A DNA stretch of 64,000 nt from Methanobacterium sp964452085 (GTDB lineage Archaea; Methanobacteriota; Methanobacteria; Methanobacteriales; Methanobacteriaceae), in the NCBI GenBank assembly GCA_964452085.1, contig CAYVKL010000010.1:1-64000 (forward strand). The letters are read 5' to 3'. The position numbers were made by a program, and so were the translations under genes. Positions 32,181 to 46,336 of this stretch are shown here, in pieces. Positions within the stretch are counted from its first letter, which is position 1; the number at the start of each line of letters is the position of its first letter. A model generated the notes under the pieces. The model was given only the letters and a program-made list of their open reading frames with translations. It was not told the origin of the DNA and searched no databases.

Positions 32181-33275
32181 TCATTTCTTTATAATAATAC
32201 GTAGAACGTCTTTATCTTCCATAATATGGTCCAATCCAACTTTTTGACCTGGGAATTTCACTGAGCTACCCCATATTTTGGCATGACGGAAGTTTTTCAG
32301 GAAATCACGGTGTAGTTTACCAGCCACATCTTCTACACTGGAACCTTTCCGCACAATCAAAGGTTCTTCCAAGTCTGCCTTCTGACCCTGAGGTTTCATA
32401 TATATCCTTATAAGTTTAAGACGTTCAAATATTTCCTCTTTAAGCCCATCAACCCCCATTCCCTTATCAGCAGCCATATAAAGGGCTTCATGCATTTTTT
32501 CGTGAAGTTCATTCAGATATCTTGAATCTGCCAGGTCTATCTTGTTTATCACCCGTAATAGCGGGATGTACACAATACTATTATCAAGAGAATCAATGAA
32601 ACGGTCTATGGTAACATCTTCCCTGATTAGAACATCAGCACTGTGTACCCCGTACTCGTTGAGTATCGAGCGAATGGTTCTCTCGTCCATATGGGTTAGT
32701 GGAACTGTTGATGCTAATTTAACACCACCTAATCTACGGCGTTTCACTGTCACATCAGGCGCTCTTTGGTTGGGCCTTATTCCAATGTTAATGAGTTCAT
32801 CAAGAATAAGGTTCTGGTGTTGAGGGTTAAATACATCCAGCACCATTACAATGAGGTCTGCGTTACGAGCCACAGAAAGGATCTCTTTACCCCTACCTTT
32901 TCCTTTTGAAGCACCGGTTATTATCCCTGGAACGTCAAATACCTGAATTTGAGCTCCACGATAATCCATAACCCCTGGAATTACATCAAGGGTAGTAAAT
33001 TCGTAAGCTCCAATTTTGGACTGAGCATTGGTGATTTGGTTGAGTATAGTTGATTTACCCACAGATGGGAATCCTACCAGAACTACAGTTGAATCTCCAC
33101 TCTTTTTAAGGGTGAACCCCCTTCCTTTGGTGGAAGAAGAGCTCCTTTTTATTGATTCTTCCCGTAATTTTGAGATTTTAGCCTTTAACTTCCCAATATG
33201 GTGAGATGTGGCCTTGTTATAAGGAGTCTTTGTGATCTCCTCTTCGATCTTGCGGATCCTGTCTTCTATATCCAT
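32181..33275 (-). CDS. DRG-family Obg-like GTPase with TGS domain
   Basis: About 364 residues from ATG 33275 (GTGAG 4 nt upstream); an in-frame GTG at 33284 overlaps that site. An N-terminal helical region (IRKIEEEITKTPYNKATSHHIGKLKAKI) is typical of DRG proteins. G1 is GFPSVGKST (about 68-76), G2 has TTLDVIPG, and G3 is DVPG. G4 is NKID near residue 240, and a TGS domain closes the protein. In eukaryotes DRG proteins act on ribosomes during translation. It is monocistronic or linked to genes downstream. Confidence 0.93.
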   Translation of the reverse strand: MDIEDRIRKIEEEITKTPYNKATSHHIGKLKAKISKLREESIKRSSSSTKGRGFTLKKSGDSTVVLVGFPSVGKSTILNQITNAQSKIGAYEFTTLDVIPGVMDYRGAQIQVFDVPGIITGASKGKGRGKEILSVARNADLIVMVLDVFNPQHQNLILDELINIGIRPNQRAPDVTVKRRRLGGVKLASTVPLTHMDERTIRSILNEYGVHSADVLIREDVTIDRFIDSLDNSIVYIPLLRVINKIDLADSRYLNELHEKMHEALYMAADKGMGVDGLKEEIFERLKLIRIYMKPQGQKADLEEPLIVRKGSSVEDVAGKLHRDFLKNFRHAKIWGSSVKFPGQKVGLDHIMEDKDVLRIIIKK

Positions 33276-33433
33276 AAAGCTCACTTTAAAATAAGAATAT
33301 GACTACCAATATTCTAAAAATCTTTTTTACAATCTATAGTTATGTAATCTTAAAAACATACACTAATTTAAGTATTGATTTTCCACTTAAAAAAGTTTTA
33401 ATTGAAAATAAAGAAAAATGAGGAATGAATTTT

Positions 33434-35845
33434 TTAAGTCACATTCCACACCATAACTTCGGATATTCCTTCAGACGGTTCTTTATGGGCCAGTTTAAAG
33501 TGGGTTAACCCCTGTCCCTGCATGAAGAACAGGCGTGTGAACATGGAATCTTCCAATTCCTTGCTCATTGCCACTGCAATCAAATTGTTATCCTGTTTTA
33601 TTATATAGATTGAAAATGTGCTTTGATTGTTAACAACCTGGTCATATGCTTTTACACCATCGTTCATGATCACAATTCGATGCGGAGGAGCTACCTTGTT
33701 CTTACTGACCTGTAGACCTCCAGTAACAGAATTACCATTGATCTGAAGCGTTATTCCATTATCAGCGGTGATATTCACTACGTTGTTTTGAGTTGTAGCA
33801 TTGGCTTGAGCAAGTGAATAGATGTAATTAGTGGAATTTCCTGAGTTAAAGTTCCAGCTTCCGAAGTAGGACCACCAGCCAGCTTTACCCACCATATCCA
33901 GACTGGTTACAAAAAGTTCAGGAGTTGGATTTGCAGGATGGGTGTACTGCAACACATTCTGTGCCTGTTCAGAGGTCATACCATACTGAGTGGTCAAAAT
34001 GTTCTGTGCTGTGTTTTTATCAACAACCACTATTTTATCGATTATCTCCACAGTTTTACCAGTATTTTTAGTGACATTTTCAACAGCAACATATCCATTA
34101 TCACCACTTGTAGCCAGCATTTTTAATATACCTGCAGATAGGGCCTCATTATTAGTATATAGTGCCTTACCAACCCAGTATGCTCTGGCACTGTTCTGTG
34201 AACCCCCGTCAAATGTTACGGCACGATCTGCTTTTGTGGCAAATAAGTGTCCAAAGTCCCACCAGGAGGTCATTATTGCATTTTTTGGTGTGTTATTATT
34301 GACCCATGTCAATGTATTTACCATTGCATCATCTGTACCCGGTACAACTGAGTTTGATATGGTATTAGCAGAACTCACTGGAGCATAAGCAACCAAAATG
34401 ATCACAACGATCATTGCGATAGCATGGTAGTTTGGTTTATGAATATAGTTTCTAAGGTAATCTGCTATGAACCCCACGAATATCCCTGCGCACAGAGTTA
34501 TTGGAAGTGAAAATAGCTCCACAAATCTTACACCCTTGGTAAAAGCGTAAGCTGTTACAATTAACCATACTGAGAACAATATAACATAATACAGATAGTT
34601 TCTCCTCTTTTCTGGAGGAACAACACTTTCGACTTTTTCGGCGCTTTGGACTGGTTCTTTTGACTCTTCTTTTCTTCTTCTGGATCTTCTTCCCCTTTTA
34701 GGCTTTCTATCCTTTTTGGAAGGTTTGTTTTTTCCTTTCCCCTTGGCTTTTTTTATCCTTAAATTCCATAAAAGCATGAATAATCCCAATATTCCAAAAG
34801 CGAAGGGAATTATTCCCCCAACGTCGGCTACGACTGTTGAAAGTGATGGAATTTGAAGTTCACCAACAGATATGTATACATTAGGATATGAACTGCCCTG
34901 GGTTGCTGATTGTAGTGTAGTCGCTCCAATCGGTTCTAATAGTGAGCCAAAGACTGAAGGTCCAGATGTTATGAGCATTAAAACAAAGCTTAAACCTATA
35001 AATATAACCAATGGAAGAATGACTGGCTGTTCCAGGAGCCAATGTTTCTTGTTGGGATAATCTTTCCATGATTTAATGCTATCTATTTTAAAGAGGTATT
35101 TTGATATCAATGCATATACAATGGCCACGAAAACCACTATATAAAATGTTAACCACCAGCCCTCCCATGCTAAAGTGAATATAGCCAGGGATATAGCAGA
35201 ATAAACTGCGAATAACATTTTTCTTCGATTTTCTGTTGAAGTTATACTTTCACTGAAGAACCATATTATAAAAAGGGGCAGGAGCATGTTGAACATGTCT
35301 GTATCAAAAAAGCCTGCGAAAGTGTGGGAGAAATAAAAAGTGGCAACTCCCACCAGTAAAGCTGCAGCAATTCCCCCGTAGTCGTTTGTGATTCTTCTGA
35401 TGAAGAAATAAGCTGGGATTACGCAGAGTGAAGCTATGATTGCTGAAGTCCAGAAACTGACCAACAAGAGGGGAAACTGGCCAAATATATTAGCAACTTT
35501 GTAGAATAATGCCGTGACCCAGATTAGCAACGGCGGATATTCGGCTGATCTTCCGGGAGGGTAGAATGAATGCAAATCCCAATCAGTGCCATTTTTGATG
35601 GTATCGCCCAAATAACCATGGTCAATGAAATTCTGAGTTAAACGATAGTTATAGTATGAATCCATCTCACTGAAGTAAGGAAGCCCACTATCCTCCTGGA
35701 AATAGGCTTTCATCTGGTCAGGTACACCAGATATGTTAACTGCCTCAGCTCGAAGGAAAAATACCAGAGAAAATAGGATAAGAATTATAATAATCGGTTT
35801 CAATTTTTTTATGAGATTTTCATATTCCATAATTTCATTCTCCAT
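33434..35845 (-). CDS. aglB: Oligosaccharyltransferase AglB/STT3
   Basis: An 803-residue membrane enzyme that moves a glycan from a lipid carrier to Asn-X-Ser/Thr of exported proteins. The N-terminal half has about 12-13 membrane segments, interrupted near residue 370-410 by a Lys/Arg-rich loop (KKAKGKGKNKPSKKDRKPKR). The catalytic WWDFGH motif is near residue 528. An external Asp-rich loop (EMDSYYNYRLT near residue 60) carries the expected metal-binding residues. The start is ATG 35845; ATG 35830 with a GGAG 9 nt upstream is an alternative. The likely substrates include the Asn-rich surface proteins at the left of this window. The upstream gap is shared with a divergent small membrane gene. 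Confidence 0.93.
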   Translation of the reverse strand: MENEIMEYENLIKKLKPIIIILILFSLVFFLRAEAVNISGVPDQMKAYFQEDSGLPYFSEMDSYYNYRLTQNFIDHGYLGDTIKNGTDWDLHSFYPPGRSAEYPPLLIWVTALFYKVANIFGQFPLLLVSFWTSAIIASLCVIPAYFFIRRITNDYGGIAAALLVGVATFYFSHTFAGFFDTDMFNMLLPLFIIWFFSESITSTENRRKMLFAVYSAISLAIFTLAWEGWWLTFYIVVFVAIVYALISKYLFKIDSIKSWKDYPNKKHWLLEQPVILPLVIFIGLSFVLMLITSGPSVFGSLLEPIGATTLQSATQGSSYPNVYISVGELQIPSLSTVVADVGGIIPFAFGILGLFMLLWNLRIKKAKGKGKNKPSKKDRKPKRGRRSRRRKEESKEPVQSAEKVESVVPPEKRRNYLYYVILFSVWLIVTAYAFTKGVRFVELFSLPITLCAGIFVGFIADYLRNYIHKPNYHAIAMIVVIILVAYAPVSSANTISNSVVPGTDDAMVNTLTWVNNNTPKNAIMTSWWDFGHLFATKADRAVTFDGGSQNSARAYWVGKALYTNNEALSAGILKMLATSGDNGYVAVENVTKNTGKTVEIIDKIVVVDKNTAQNILTTQYGMTSEQAQNVLQYTHPANPTPELFVTSLDMVGKAGWWSYFGSWNFNSGNSTNYIYSLAQANATTQNNVVNITADNGITLQINGNSVTGGLQVSKNKVAPPHRIVIMNDGVKAYDQVVNNQSTFSIYIIKQDNNLIAVAMSKELEDSMFTRLFFMQGQGLTHFKLAHKEPSEGISEVMVWNVT

Positions 35846-36192
35846 GGACCTTAGTTAAACCGCTGCTTTGAATTTGTAAACGTTTTTATCTATTTATCTA
35901 TATTGGACTATTATAACTATTTAAAGTATAAGTGTGCCATTAGCATGACATGCATAATTATATCAAAATGATATTGATGATTCAACTTTAAAAATTCATC
36001 TAACATCAGTTGATAGTTTTTAGTTATTATATTTTTTTATATTTTTATTAAAAGACCCCAAGATTTAAATATTATAAAGTTGTATTTATCCAATATAATG
36101 TTGTATAAATCTAACATTTTGTTTTAAATAAATAACATAAAATTAGAAATATGCAACAGCAAAAATATTACTAAAAATAAAGGAGGGAAAAT
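35846..36192. other. Divergent promoter region with 11-bp direct repeat
   Basis: A 347-base AT-rich gap between aglB and the small membrane protein. GTTGTATTTAT (36079-36089) and GTTGTATAAAT (36100-36110) are 21 bp apart, two helical turns, and lie just after a TATA-like ATTTAAATATTATAAAG (36063-36079) on the plus strand. This suits an operator for the HTH protein encoded downstream. No gene or RNA was recognised. Confidence 0.4.
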
Positions 36193-36594
36193 ATGAAAAA
36201 AATTTCAGAAAACTTAAATTCATATAATGTAAGTATTTGGTTTGGATCCATTGCTTTGATGGTTTCTGGGCTGATAATGATGGCCACCAAGACTATGAGT
36301 GATTTGCTGGCAATAATCCTATTATTGGGAATTATGGCAATGATGACAAATTTCTTCACATACGTGGGAATGGACAAAAAAGCTCATGATGAACGTTTAA
36401 GAAAAATCGGAACATTTGCCACAACTTATTCATGGTACATAACTTTAGTATTCGTTTCTTTTCTTGTAATTACCATGTATTGGAGTCAAAATATTCACAA
36501 CCCCATTGAATTAATGGGAGTGATAATATTCGTCATGACATTAACCATGTTGGTAGGAAACACAATTTTAAGTCGTAAGGGCGACATAGACTGA
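36193..36594 (+). CDS. DUF2178-like four-helix membrane protein
   Basis: A 133-residue protein with about four membrane segments (residues about 14-32, 38-56, 75-95, 105-125). The conserved-looking loop DKKAHDERLRKIGTFATTYSW lies between the second and third. This matches DUF2178-type proteins, which are commonly paired with a small XRE-type regulator. GGAGG is 6 nt before the ATG. The regulator follows 26 bp downstream. The pair may be a membrane protein with its repressor; the function is unknown. Confidence 0.7.
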   Translation: MKKISENLNSYNVSIWFGSIALMVSGLIMMATKTMSDLLAIILLLGIMAMMTNFFTYVGMDKKAHDERLRKIGTFATTYSWYITLVFVSFLVITMYWSQNIHNPIELMGVIIFVMTLTMLVGNTILSRKGDID

Positions 36595-36620
36595 ATTTAG
36601 GTAATCACAGGCGATTAAGA

Positions 36621-36833
36621 ATGAAAACCCGAATAAAAGAATATCGAGCTCGTCATAACTTGACACAAGCCCAACTGGCAGGAAAAGTTGGTGTTAGAAG
36701 AGAAACCATCGTCTTCCTTGAGAAAGGAAAGTATAACCCATCTCTTAAATTAGCACATGACGTAGCTATGGCTTTAGGAGCAAAAATCGATGATATTTTC
36801 ATTTTTGATGATGAATCAGATATTGATGAATAA
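36621..36833 (+). CDS. Small HTH (XRE-like) transcriptional regulator
   Basis: A 70-residue protein that is a bare Cro/C1 helix-turn-helix (LTQAQLAGKVGVRRETIVFLEKG with NPSLKLAHDVAMALG) plus a short acidic tail. Such small dimeric regulators are usually partnered with a membrane protein of unknown function. It is translated right after the DUF2178-like gene. It may bind the repeat upstream of that gene and control both. Confidence 0.88.
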   Translation: MKTRIKEYRARHNLTQAQLAGKVGVRRETIVFLEKGKYNPSLKLAHDVAMALGAKIDDIFIFDDESDIDE

Positions 36834-36949
36834 TTTAAAGAGATTATGAGATGATATAGCTGGTTGACCAAAAAAATTAAATAAATATGAAATGAATTGG
36901 TGGAAAAAAATGGAAAATTAAAAATAATTATACTCTGCTTAGAATCATA

Positions 36950-39097
<2,148 letters not shown>

Positions 39098-39441
39098 GAA
39101 AATCACTTAATCTCTATAGTTAGACAATATTGCAAATAAACTTGATAATAATTATACCATACATAATAATAATTATTAATAAATTTATGGATGCCAATTC
39201 ATCATTTTATCAGTTACTTAATCATAATTATTATGCCCGTCGAATATAATTGATAATGTAGATTATAATATATTATTGTAAATATTATTGCAATTAATAA
39301 AGTAGATATAATTAATTATTGATTATATGGTAAGATGGTTCACATCGTAGTTAATTTAATAACTATTTCCAGAATGTGATTAAAATTAATTTCAATTTTA
39401 CAACATTATTATTAATTAGTATTAGTTAATAAGGAGATAAA
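39098..39441. other. Very AT-rich divergent promoter region
   Basis: A 344-base gap between topA and the phosphodiesterase gene, composed almost only of A and T with many imperfect AATAATTATT palindromes. TATA elements cannot be singled out. No RNA gene or frame of interest is visible. Its extreme composition would make it easy to unwind. Confidence 0.5.
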
Positions 39442-39972
39442 ATGTTAATAGGTGCCATATCCGACACACACATACCTGAAAGAGCACTTAATATTCCTGA
39501 AACGGTATTTGAAGTTTTCAAAGACGTTGACATAATATTACACGCAGGAGATCTTGTTTCACCCCTTGTCAAAGATCAATTGGATGAAATTGCACCCACC
39601 ACCTGTGTGCAGGGAAATATGGATCGTTACACTGGTTTAAAGCTTCCGGAAAGAAAGAAATTTGATTTTGAAGGTATAAAAATTGGTTTATCACATGGAG
39701 AAGTTTATCCAAGGGGGGATACTCAACAATTACATTACATCGGCTTGGAAATGGATGTAAACGTCCTCATTACAGGTCACACACACTGGTCATTTATTAA
39801 AGAGTTACCAGACATGTTGCTTTTAAACCCCGGAAGCCCCACCGTTCCCCGACTCTCAGATCCATCAGTAATGATTATTGAAATTGAGGATGGCAAATTA
39901 GATGCCAGAATAGTTAAAATTGGAGATCCCATCTGTAAAGCTCTTAATTTTAAGGAGAAGAATCATAAATGA
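39442..39972 (+). CDS. YfcE/MJ0936-like metallophosphoesterase
   Basis: A 176-residue calcineurin-like phosphodiesterase. The metal motifs are all present: GAISDTHIPERA (DxH), LHAGDL (GDxx), GNMDRYTG (GNxD), LSHGEVYP and ITGHTHW (GHTH), then NPGSP. Relatives hydrolyse simple phosphodiesters in vitro, with unknown physiological substrate. GGAG is seen 7-8 nt before the ATG. It overlaps rlmE by ATGA, so both are probably co-translated. Confidence 0.9.
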   Translation: MLIGAISDTHIPERALNIPETVFEVFKDVDIILHAGDLVSPLVKDQLDEIAPTTCVQGNMDRYTGLKLPERKKFDFEGIKIGLSHGEVYPRGDTQQLHYIGLEMDVNVLITGHTHWSFIKELPDMLLLNPGSPTVPRLSDPSVMIIEIEDGKLDARIVKIGDPICKALNFKEKNHK

Positions 39973-40592
39973 GTAAAAACTGGAATCAAGAACGTAAAAA
40001 TGAAGAATATTACAAGAAGGCGAAAAAAGAGGAATACCGCTCTAGAGCTTCATTTAAACTAAAACAATTAAATCGAAAGTTCAAAATAATAAAAACTGGA
40101 GACTCTGTTGTTGATCTAGGAGCTGCTCCTGGAGGTTGGTCCCAAGTAGCCCTTGAACTCGTGGGAGAAGATGGATTAGTTGTGGCAGTTGACCTTAATC
40201 GAGTGAAACCTTTCCCTGAAGAAAATTTTTGGAGTATTAAAGGGGATTTCACCCAAAAAGACACTCTTGATGAAATAGAACGCACTTTACTAGGTAAAGC
40301 ACAGGTGATTATTTCCGATGCCTCCCCACAATTATCTGGAATAAAAGATCTGGATCAACTTAGATCAATTGATCTGGCCCAGAGTGTGCTTAAAATAAGT
40401 GAGAGTATCCTTAAATATAAGGGAAATATAATAATAAAGGTTTTCCAGGGTGAAGGATATCCTGAACTTCTTAAAGAAATAAAACAAACATTTCAAACAG
40501 TTCGAACTACCAAACCACCGTCTTCCAAGAAAAAAAGTGGTGAAATGTATGTGGTGGGCAGAGGCTTCAGAAGAGCAAGTAAAAAAAATTAA
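39969..40592 (+). CDS. rlmE: RlmE/FtsJ-type rRNA 2'-O-methyltransferase
   Basis: A 207-residue SAM methyltransferase that methylates the 2'-O of a uridine in 23S rRNA (the bacterial target is U2552). The K-D-K-E tetrad pattern is recognisable: basic N terminus SRASFKLKQLNRKFKI, VVDLGAAPGGWSQVA, IISDASPQLSG and a C-terminal K..SGEMYVVGRGF. Overlaps the metallophosphoesterase stop. Confidence 0.9.
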   Translation: MSKNWNQERKNEEYYKKAKKEEYRSRASFKLKQLNRKFKIIKTGDSVVDLGAAPGGWSQVALELVGEDGLVVAVDLNRVKPFPEENFWSIKGDFTQKDTLDEIERTLLGKAQVIISDASPQLSGIKDLDQLRSIDLAQSVLKISESILKYKGNIIIKVFQGEGYPELLKEIKQTFQTVRTTKPPSSKKKSGEMYVVGRGFRRASKKN

Positions 40593-40683
40593 AAATGTTT
40601 AATTTTCTCTAAAAACAATCCTAAGCAAACAAGACAGTTGCGAAAAGTCTTACATGATAAAACAAAATCAAACTAAACCAATA

Positions 40684-41118
40684 TCAAACAGACGCTCTGA
40701 AAGTACTTAAACTAGTTTTAGCCTTCTCTAACTGATACTTAGCTGTTTGTATTCTATTATTAACCTCATCTGCAGACTTACCCACTGATATCGCACTTTC
40801 AACATCAGTAATGGCAGATTTAGTCTTTATTAGTTCTAATTCTGCAGTATCATATTTTAATTTCAAATTTTTATTGTTAGATGATTCCACTTGTGTTTTC
40901 ACACTATCATATTGGGTTTTTAAACTAGAATATTCTGATTTAAGGGATGCTAATTCTTGATTAGCATTATTATTACTTGCATCAGCCGATATAAAGGATG
41001 AAAGAGATTGGAATCCCAAATAACCAAGTATAACTAAAGTAGCTACTATCATTAACACCCCCATGACTGAAATAGTCATAGAAGTGGCCTTAAACATTCT
41101 TAACCTTGATCTTTTCAT
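40684..41118 (-). CDS. Uncharacterised single-pass membrane protein with coiled coil
   Basis: A 144-residue protein. A basic N terminus (MKRSRLRMFK) is followed by a membrane helix (about 15-40), then a long extracytoplasmic coiled coil rich in Ser, Asn, Lys and Gln (NQELASLKSEYSSLKTQYDSVKTQVE). I do not recognise a family. The gene is isolated between rlmE and mcm and opposite in strand. By topology it could be a cell-envelope spacer or adaptor. Confidence 0.6.
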   Translation of the reverse strand: MKRSRLRMFKATSMTISVMGVLMIVATLVILGYLGFQSLSSFISADASNNNANQELASLKSEYSSLKTQYDSVKTQVESSNNKNLKLKYDTAELELIKTKSAITDVESAISVGKSADEVNNRIQTAKYQLEKAKTSLSTFRASV

Positions 41119-41467
41119 TCATTCACCAAATATATTCCGGTATTTTAACCAACAAAAACTGAACATGGACTGTGAAATTGAGTATTAATATAGATAGTTA
41201 TATTTAATTAATATCTAATTGACAAAACTCCCTTATAAAACTTATAAATATTGAGTATTACCATTATTTTATATAGTAATATGAATACATGAATTATTAA
41301 AATTCCCAAACAAAGGAAATAATAACAATTTAACCATATTCAATACATTAAAGGGTGTTTAAATTATTTTAATCAATTTTAAAATATTTTTAAGCCAATA
41401 GTAGCTTTTATAATAATTTTTATTTTTATGAGAATTTTTTTATAATAGAAGAGATTATAGTTAGACG
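41119..41467. other. Divergent intergenic region upstream of mcm
   Basis: A 349-base AT-rich gap. CTTTTATAATAATTT at 41405-41419, about 50 bp before the ATG, is a candidate TATA element for mcm. A second, CCTTATAAAACTTATAAATATT at about 41231-41252, may serve either strand. GAGTATTA occurs twice (about 41178 and 41253). I found no origin recognition boxes or RNA gene. Confidence 0.4.
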
Positions 41468-43480
<2,013 letters not shown>

Positions 43481-43566
43481 ACTGGAAATATGTTAAATTT
43501 TCTTATTATGAGTTAAAATTAGTTTAACCATTTTTATGCGAATTTTAATTTGAAGGAGGTATATAT

Positions 43567-43974
43567 ATGAGCGATTATGAAGAATTACTTAACAGAGGTA
43601 TTGAACAATTACCGCCACAGGCACTGGAGACCAAAAGGTTCTCAGTCCCCAAGGCTTACTCAATTATTCAGGGAAACCGAACCATAATTCAAAACTTTGG
43701 TGAAATAGCCGATGCAATGAACCGTGACCCCCAACATATTCTTAAATTTTTATTGAGAGAATTAGGTACTGCAGGTAACCTGGAAGGAAACAGGGCCATA
43801 ATGCAGGGAAAATTCACACATTACCTCATTAATGAGCGGATGGATGATTACATTCAACGTTTCATTATGTGCCATGAATGTAACCGGCCAGATACAAGGA
43901 TCATAAGGGAAGACCGTATTTTCCTACTTAAATGCGAAGCTTGCGGTGCTAAGGCACCTTTAAAAACCCTTTAA
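43567..43974 (+). CDS. eif2b: Translation initiation factor 2 subunit beta (aIF2-beta)
   Basis: A 135-residue subunit of the archaeal Met-tRNAi carrier. The central alpha/beta domain contains FLLRELGTAGNLEGNRAIMQGKF, and the zinc ribbon has Cys102, Cys105, Cys123 and Cys126. GGAGG is 6-7 nt before the ATG. Lies 86 bp after mcm. Confidence 0.95.
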   Translation: MSDYEELLNRGIEQLPPQALETKRFSVPKAYSIIQGNRTIIQNFGEIADAMNRDPQHILKFLLRELGTAGNLEGNRAIMQGKFTHYLINERMDDYIQRFIMCHECNRPDTRIIREDRIFLLKCEACGAKAPLKTL

Positions 43975-44044
43975 TTCCATTTTTCTTATTTATTCTTTTT
44001 TAAACATTTTTATTTAATAATTCATTGGTCAAAGATCAGATACT

Positions 44045-45091
44045 ATGTTTTGTATTGAATGCGGTAAAGAAGATGAAAAACTCTTTAAAGGACTCTGCAG
44101 TTCCTGTTTTGCATCTGGAACAAAATTAATCACCATACCCTCGGAAGTAGAGATTGAAATATGTGCACACTGCTCATCTATCCATGTAGGGGATAAATGG
44201 CTAGTTACAGAACAGTCGGAAGAAGAAATCATTGCAGAAACCATAGCCAGTGAATCAGTTCCAGAAAAAGATGCAAAAGAAGTTGTTTTGGAAATCGATT
44301 TAATCAATCAGAAGGGTTCTATTTTCGAAATACTTGTAAATGCTAGAGGTAAGGTACTGGAAGTTCCCGTCAAAAGAGAATATGAAACAAAGGTTAAAAT
44401 CAACCGAAATTCCTGTCCGGAGTGCAGTAAATACGCTTCAGGGTACTACGAGGCAGTTCTCCAGTTGCGGGCAGATGAAAGGCAACTGGAATCATATGAA
44501 ATTCAAAATGCCAATGAAATTATAAAAAGTCAACTGGATAAATTATCCCGTAAAAATAGGATGGCTTACCTTTCACAGAAATTAGAACTTAAAGAAGGAT
44601 TTGACTACTATTTTGGATCCTATAAAGCCGCTCGGAAGATTTCCAATGCCTTAAAAGAACAAATGGGGGGGATACTAGGAGAATCACCCCGACTGATGGG
44701 TAGGGATAAATCTGCAGGTAAAGATCTTTATAGGATATGGATATCCCTCCGACTACCAACATTCCAAAAAAGAGACTTTATAATTTATGATAATCATGTT
44801 GGTTATGTAATTGATTTAAACGGTAGAAAAATCGTTATTTGTGATCTGGATACCCTGGAGACAAGATCCATCTCCTGGCGTGAATATTCCAACATTGAAA
44901 TGATAGCTGGTAAGGGAGATGTTAAAACTACAACTGTAACATCCAAAACTCCCACTGAAATTCAGCTTCTTCACCCAGATACATACCAACCAATTGATCT
45001 TGATATTTTACCGGAACAAGAAAATATGAATATTGGAGATCAGGTGGAAGTAGTGGAAATTAGGGGAAAAATCTACATTATCCCACAATAA
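44045..45091 (+). CDS. NMD3-related ribosome-biogenesis protein
   Basis: A 348-residue protein. Zinc-binding cysteine pairs are C3/C6 and C18/C21, C40/C43, and C124/C127 (NSCPECSKYASGYYEAVLQLR), the arrangement of the NMD3 N-terminal domain. Eukaryotic NMD3 is a 60S export adaptor. Archaeal versions lack the export signals and presumably act in large-subunit maturation. The C-terminal half (TFQKRDFIIYDNHVGYVIDLNG) is a beta-rich domain found in archaeal NMD3-like proteins. Follows aIF2-beta. Confidence 0.85.
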   Translation: MFCIECGKEDEKLFKGLCSSCFASGTKLITIPSEVEIEICAHCSSIHVGDKWLVTEQSEEEIIAETIASESVPEKDAKEVVLEIDLINQKGSIFEILVNARGKVLEVPVKREYETKVKINRNSCPECSKYASGYYEAVLQLRADERQLESYEIQNANEIIKSQLDKLSRKNRMAYLSQKLELKEGFDYYFGSYKAARKISNALKEQMGGILGESPRLMGRDKSAGKDLYRIWISLRLPTFQKRDFIIYDNHVGYVIDLNGRKIVICDLDTLETRSISWREYSNIEMIAGKGDVKTTTVTSKTPTEIQLLHPDTYQPIDLDILPEQENMNIGDQVEVVEIRGKIYIIPQ

Positions 45092-45245
45092 ATAATAAAT
45101 AAATAAAATTGTAAATGATTGGATAATTTGGGATTTAATTAATACAATCCATTAGGATACCTATTTATCAAATAATACATTTGAGATAAATTAGATTGAT
45201 TTATAATAAAAATTATCATGAAAAACAGTGATGATGGTGAATACT

Positions 45246-46205
45246 ATGGACATTGATTCAACAATTGATACTATCAAGCAGGGCACCCTGGAAGTGGTGA
45301 CTCCAGAAGAACTCAGCAATAAACTGGAAAATAACCAAAAAACAGCTTATATTGGATATGAACCATCAGGGAAAGTGCATTTGGGTCATGCAATCACTGT
45401 TAAAAAGATGATTGATCTGCAGAAATCTGGTTTCAAGATAAAGATTCTTCTGGCGGATCTTCATGCATACCTCAATGGTAAAGGCAGTTTGGAGGAAATT
45501 AAGGAAATTTCAGAATATAACGCACGATGTTTCCGGGCTTTGGGACTTAATGAGGATACGGAATTCATTTTAGGGAGCAGTTTCCAGACACAGGAAGATT
45601 ACACCATGAAAGTTTACCAGTTAGCTCTTTCAACAACTTTAACCCGTGCTAAAAGGAGTATGGCTCAAATAACGCGGGATGCAGAGGATCATCAGGTGGC
45701 AGAGGTAATCTATCCATTAATGCAAGTAGTGGACATGTTGTTCTTGGAAGCAGACTTGGCAGTTGGTGGTATGGAGCAACGTAAAATCCATATGCTGGCC
45801 AGGGATAATCTACCCAAATTAGGATTCCCGTCTCCTGTATGTATTCACACTCCGCTCCTGCATGGTACAGACGGATCTGACAAAATGTCATCCAGTAAAG
45901 AAAACTTCATAGCCATTGATGATGAACCCGACGTAATACGTGAAAAGATTAAAAAGAGTTACTGTCCGGCTGCTGAAATTGAAGGAAACCCTGTACTGGA
46001 GATTGCACATCATTTCATATTCAGTGATAGAGATACACTAATTATTAAAAGGCCTGAGAAGTTTGGAGGTAATCTGGAATTAACCCAAGAAGAACTCCTG
46101 AAGCAGTACGGGGAAGGAGATTTGCACCCTTTAGATCTTAAAAATGGAGTTTCAAATTGTTTAGTAGATCTTCTAGAACCAGTACGAGATTATCTTAAAG
46201 TTTAA
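45246..46205 (+). CDS. tyrS: Tyrosyl-tRNA synthetase
   Basis: About 319 residues. Class I synthetase with HLGH at 45-48 (the HIGH motif) and KMSSSK near 214-219. YIGYEPSGKVHLGHA and LAVGGMEQRKIHMLARD are archaeal TyrRS blocks. The ATG at 45246 has GGTGA five nt upstream; an in-frame GTG 18 nt earlier gives a less convincing start. The compact C terminus has no S4 domain, as expected for archaeal enzymes. Confidence 0.95.
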   Translation: MDIDSTIDTIKQGTLEVVTPEELSNKLENNQKTAYIGYEPSGKVHLGHAITVKKMIDLQKSGFKIKILLADLHAYLNGKGSLEEIKEISEYNARCFRALGLNEDTEFILGSSFQTQEDYTMKVYQLALSTTLTRAKRSMAQITRDAEDHQVAEVIYPLMQVVDMLFLEADLAVGGMEQRKIHMLARDNLPKLGFPSPVCIHTPLLHGTDGSDKMSSSKENFIAIDDEPDVIREKIKKSYCPAAEIEGNPVLEIAHHFIFSDRDTLIIKRPEKFGGNLELTQEELLKQYGEGDLHPLDLKNGVSNCLVDLLEPVRDYLKV

Positions 46206-46336
46206 ATTCTCAATATCCCAATTAAATAAAAATGAATTTTAATTGAATTTGAATAGATTATAATAATTTTAATAGATAATAATCTTAAAGGTTTAAAATT
46301 CAAAACAAGTTTAAATCTTAATTTGAAGGTGTTAAA

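Noticed and set aside
39098..39441. AT-rich palindromic stretch as an origin or attachment site
   Set aside because: Sequence is simply very AT-rich; no paired att sites, origin boxes or integrase gene are present.
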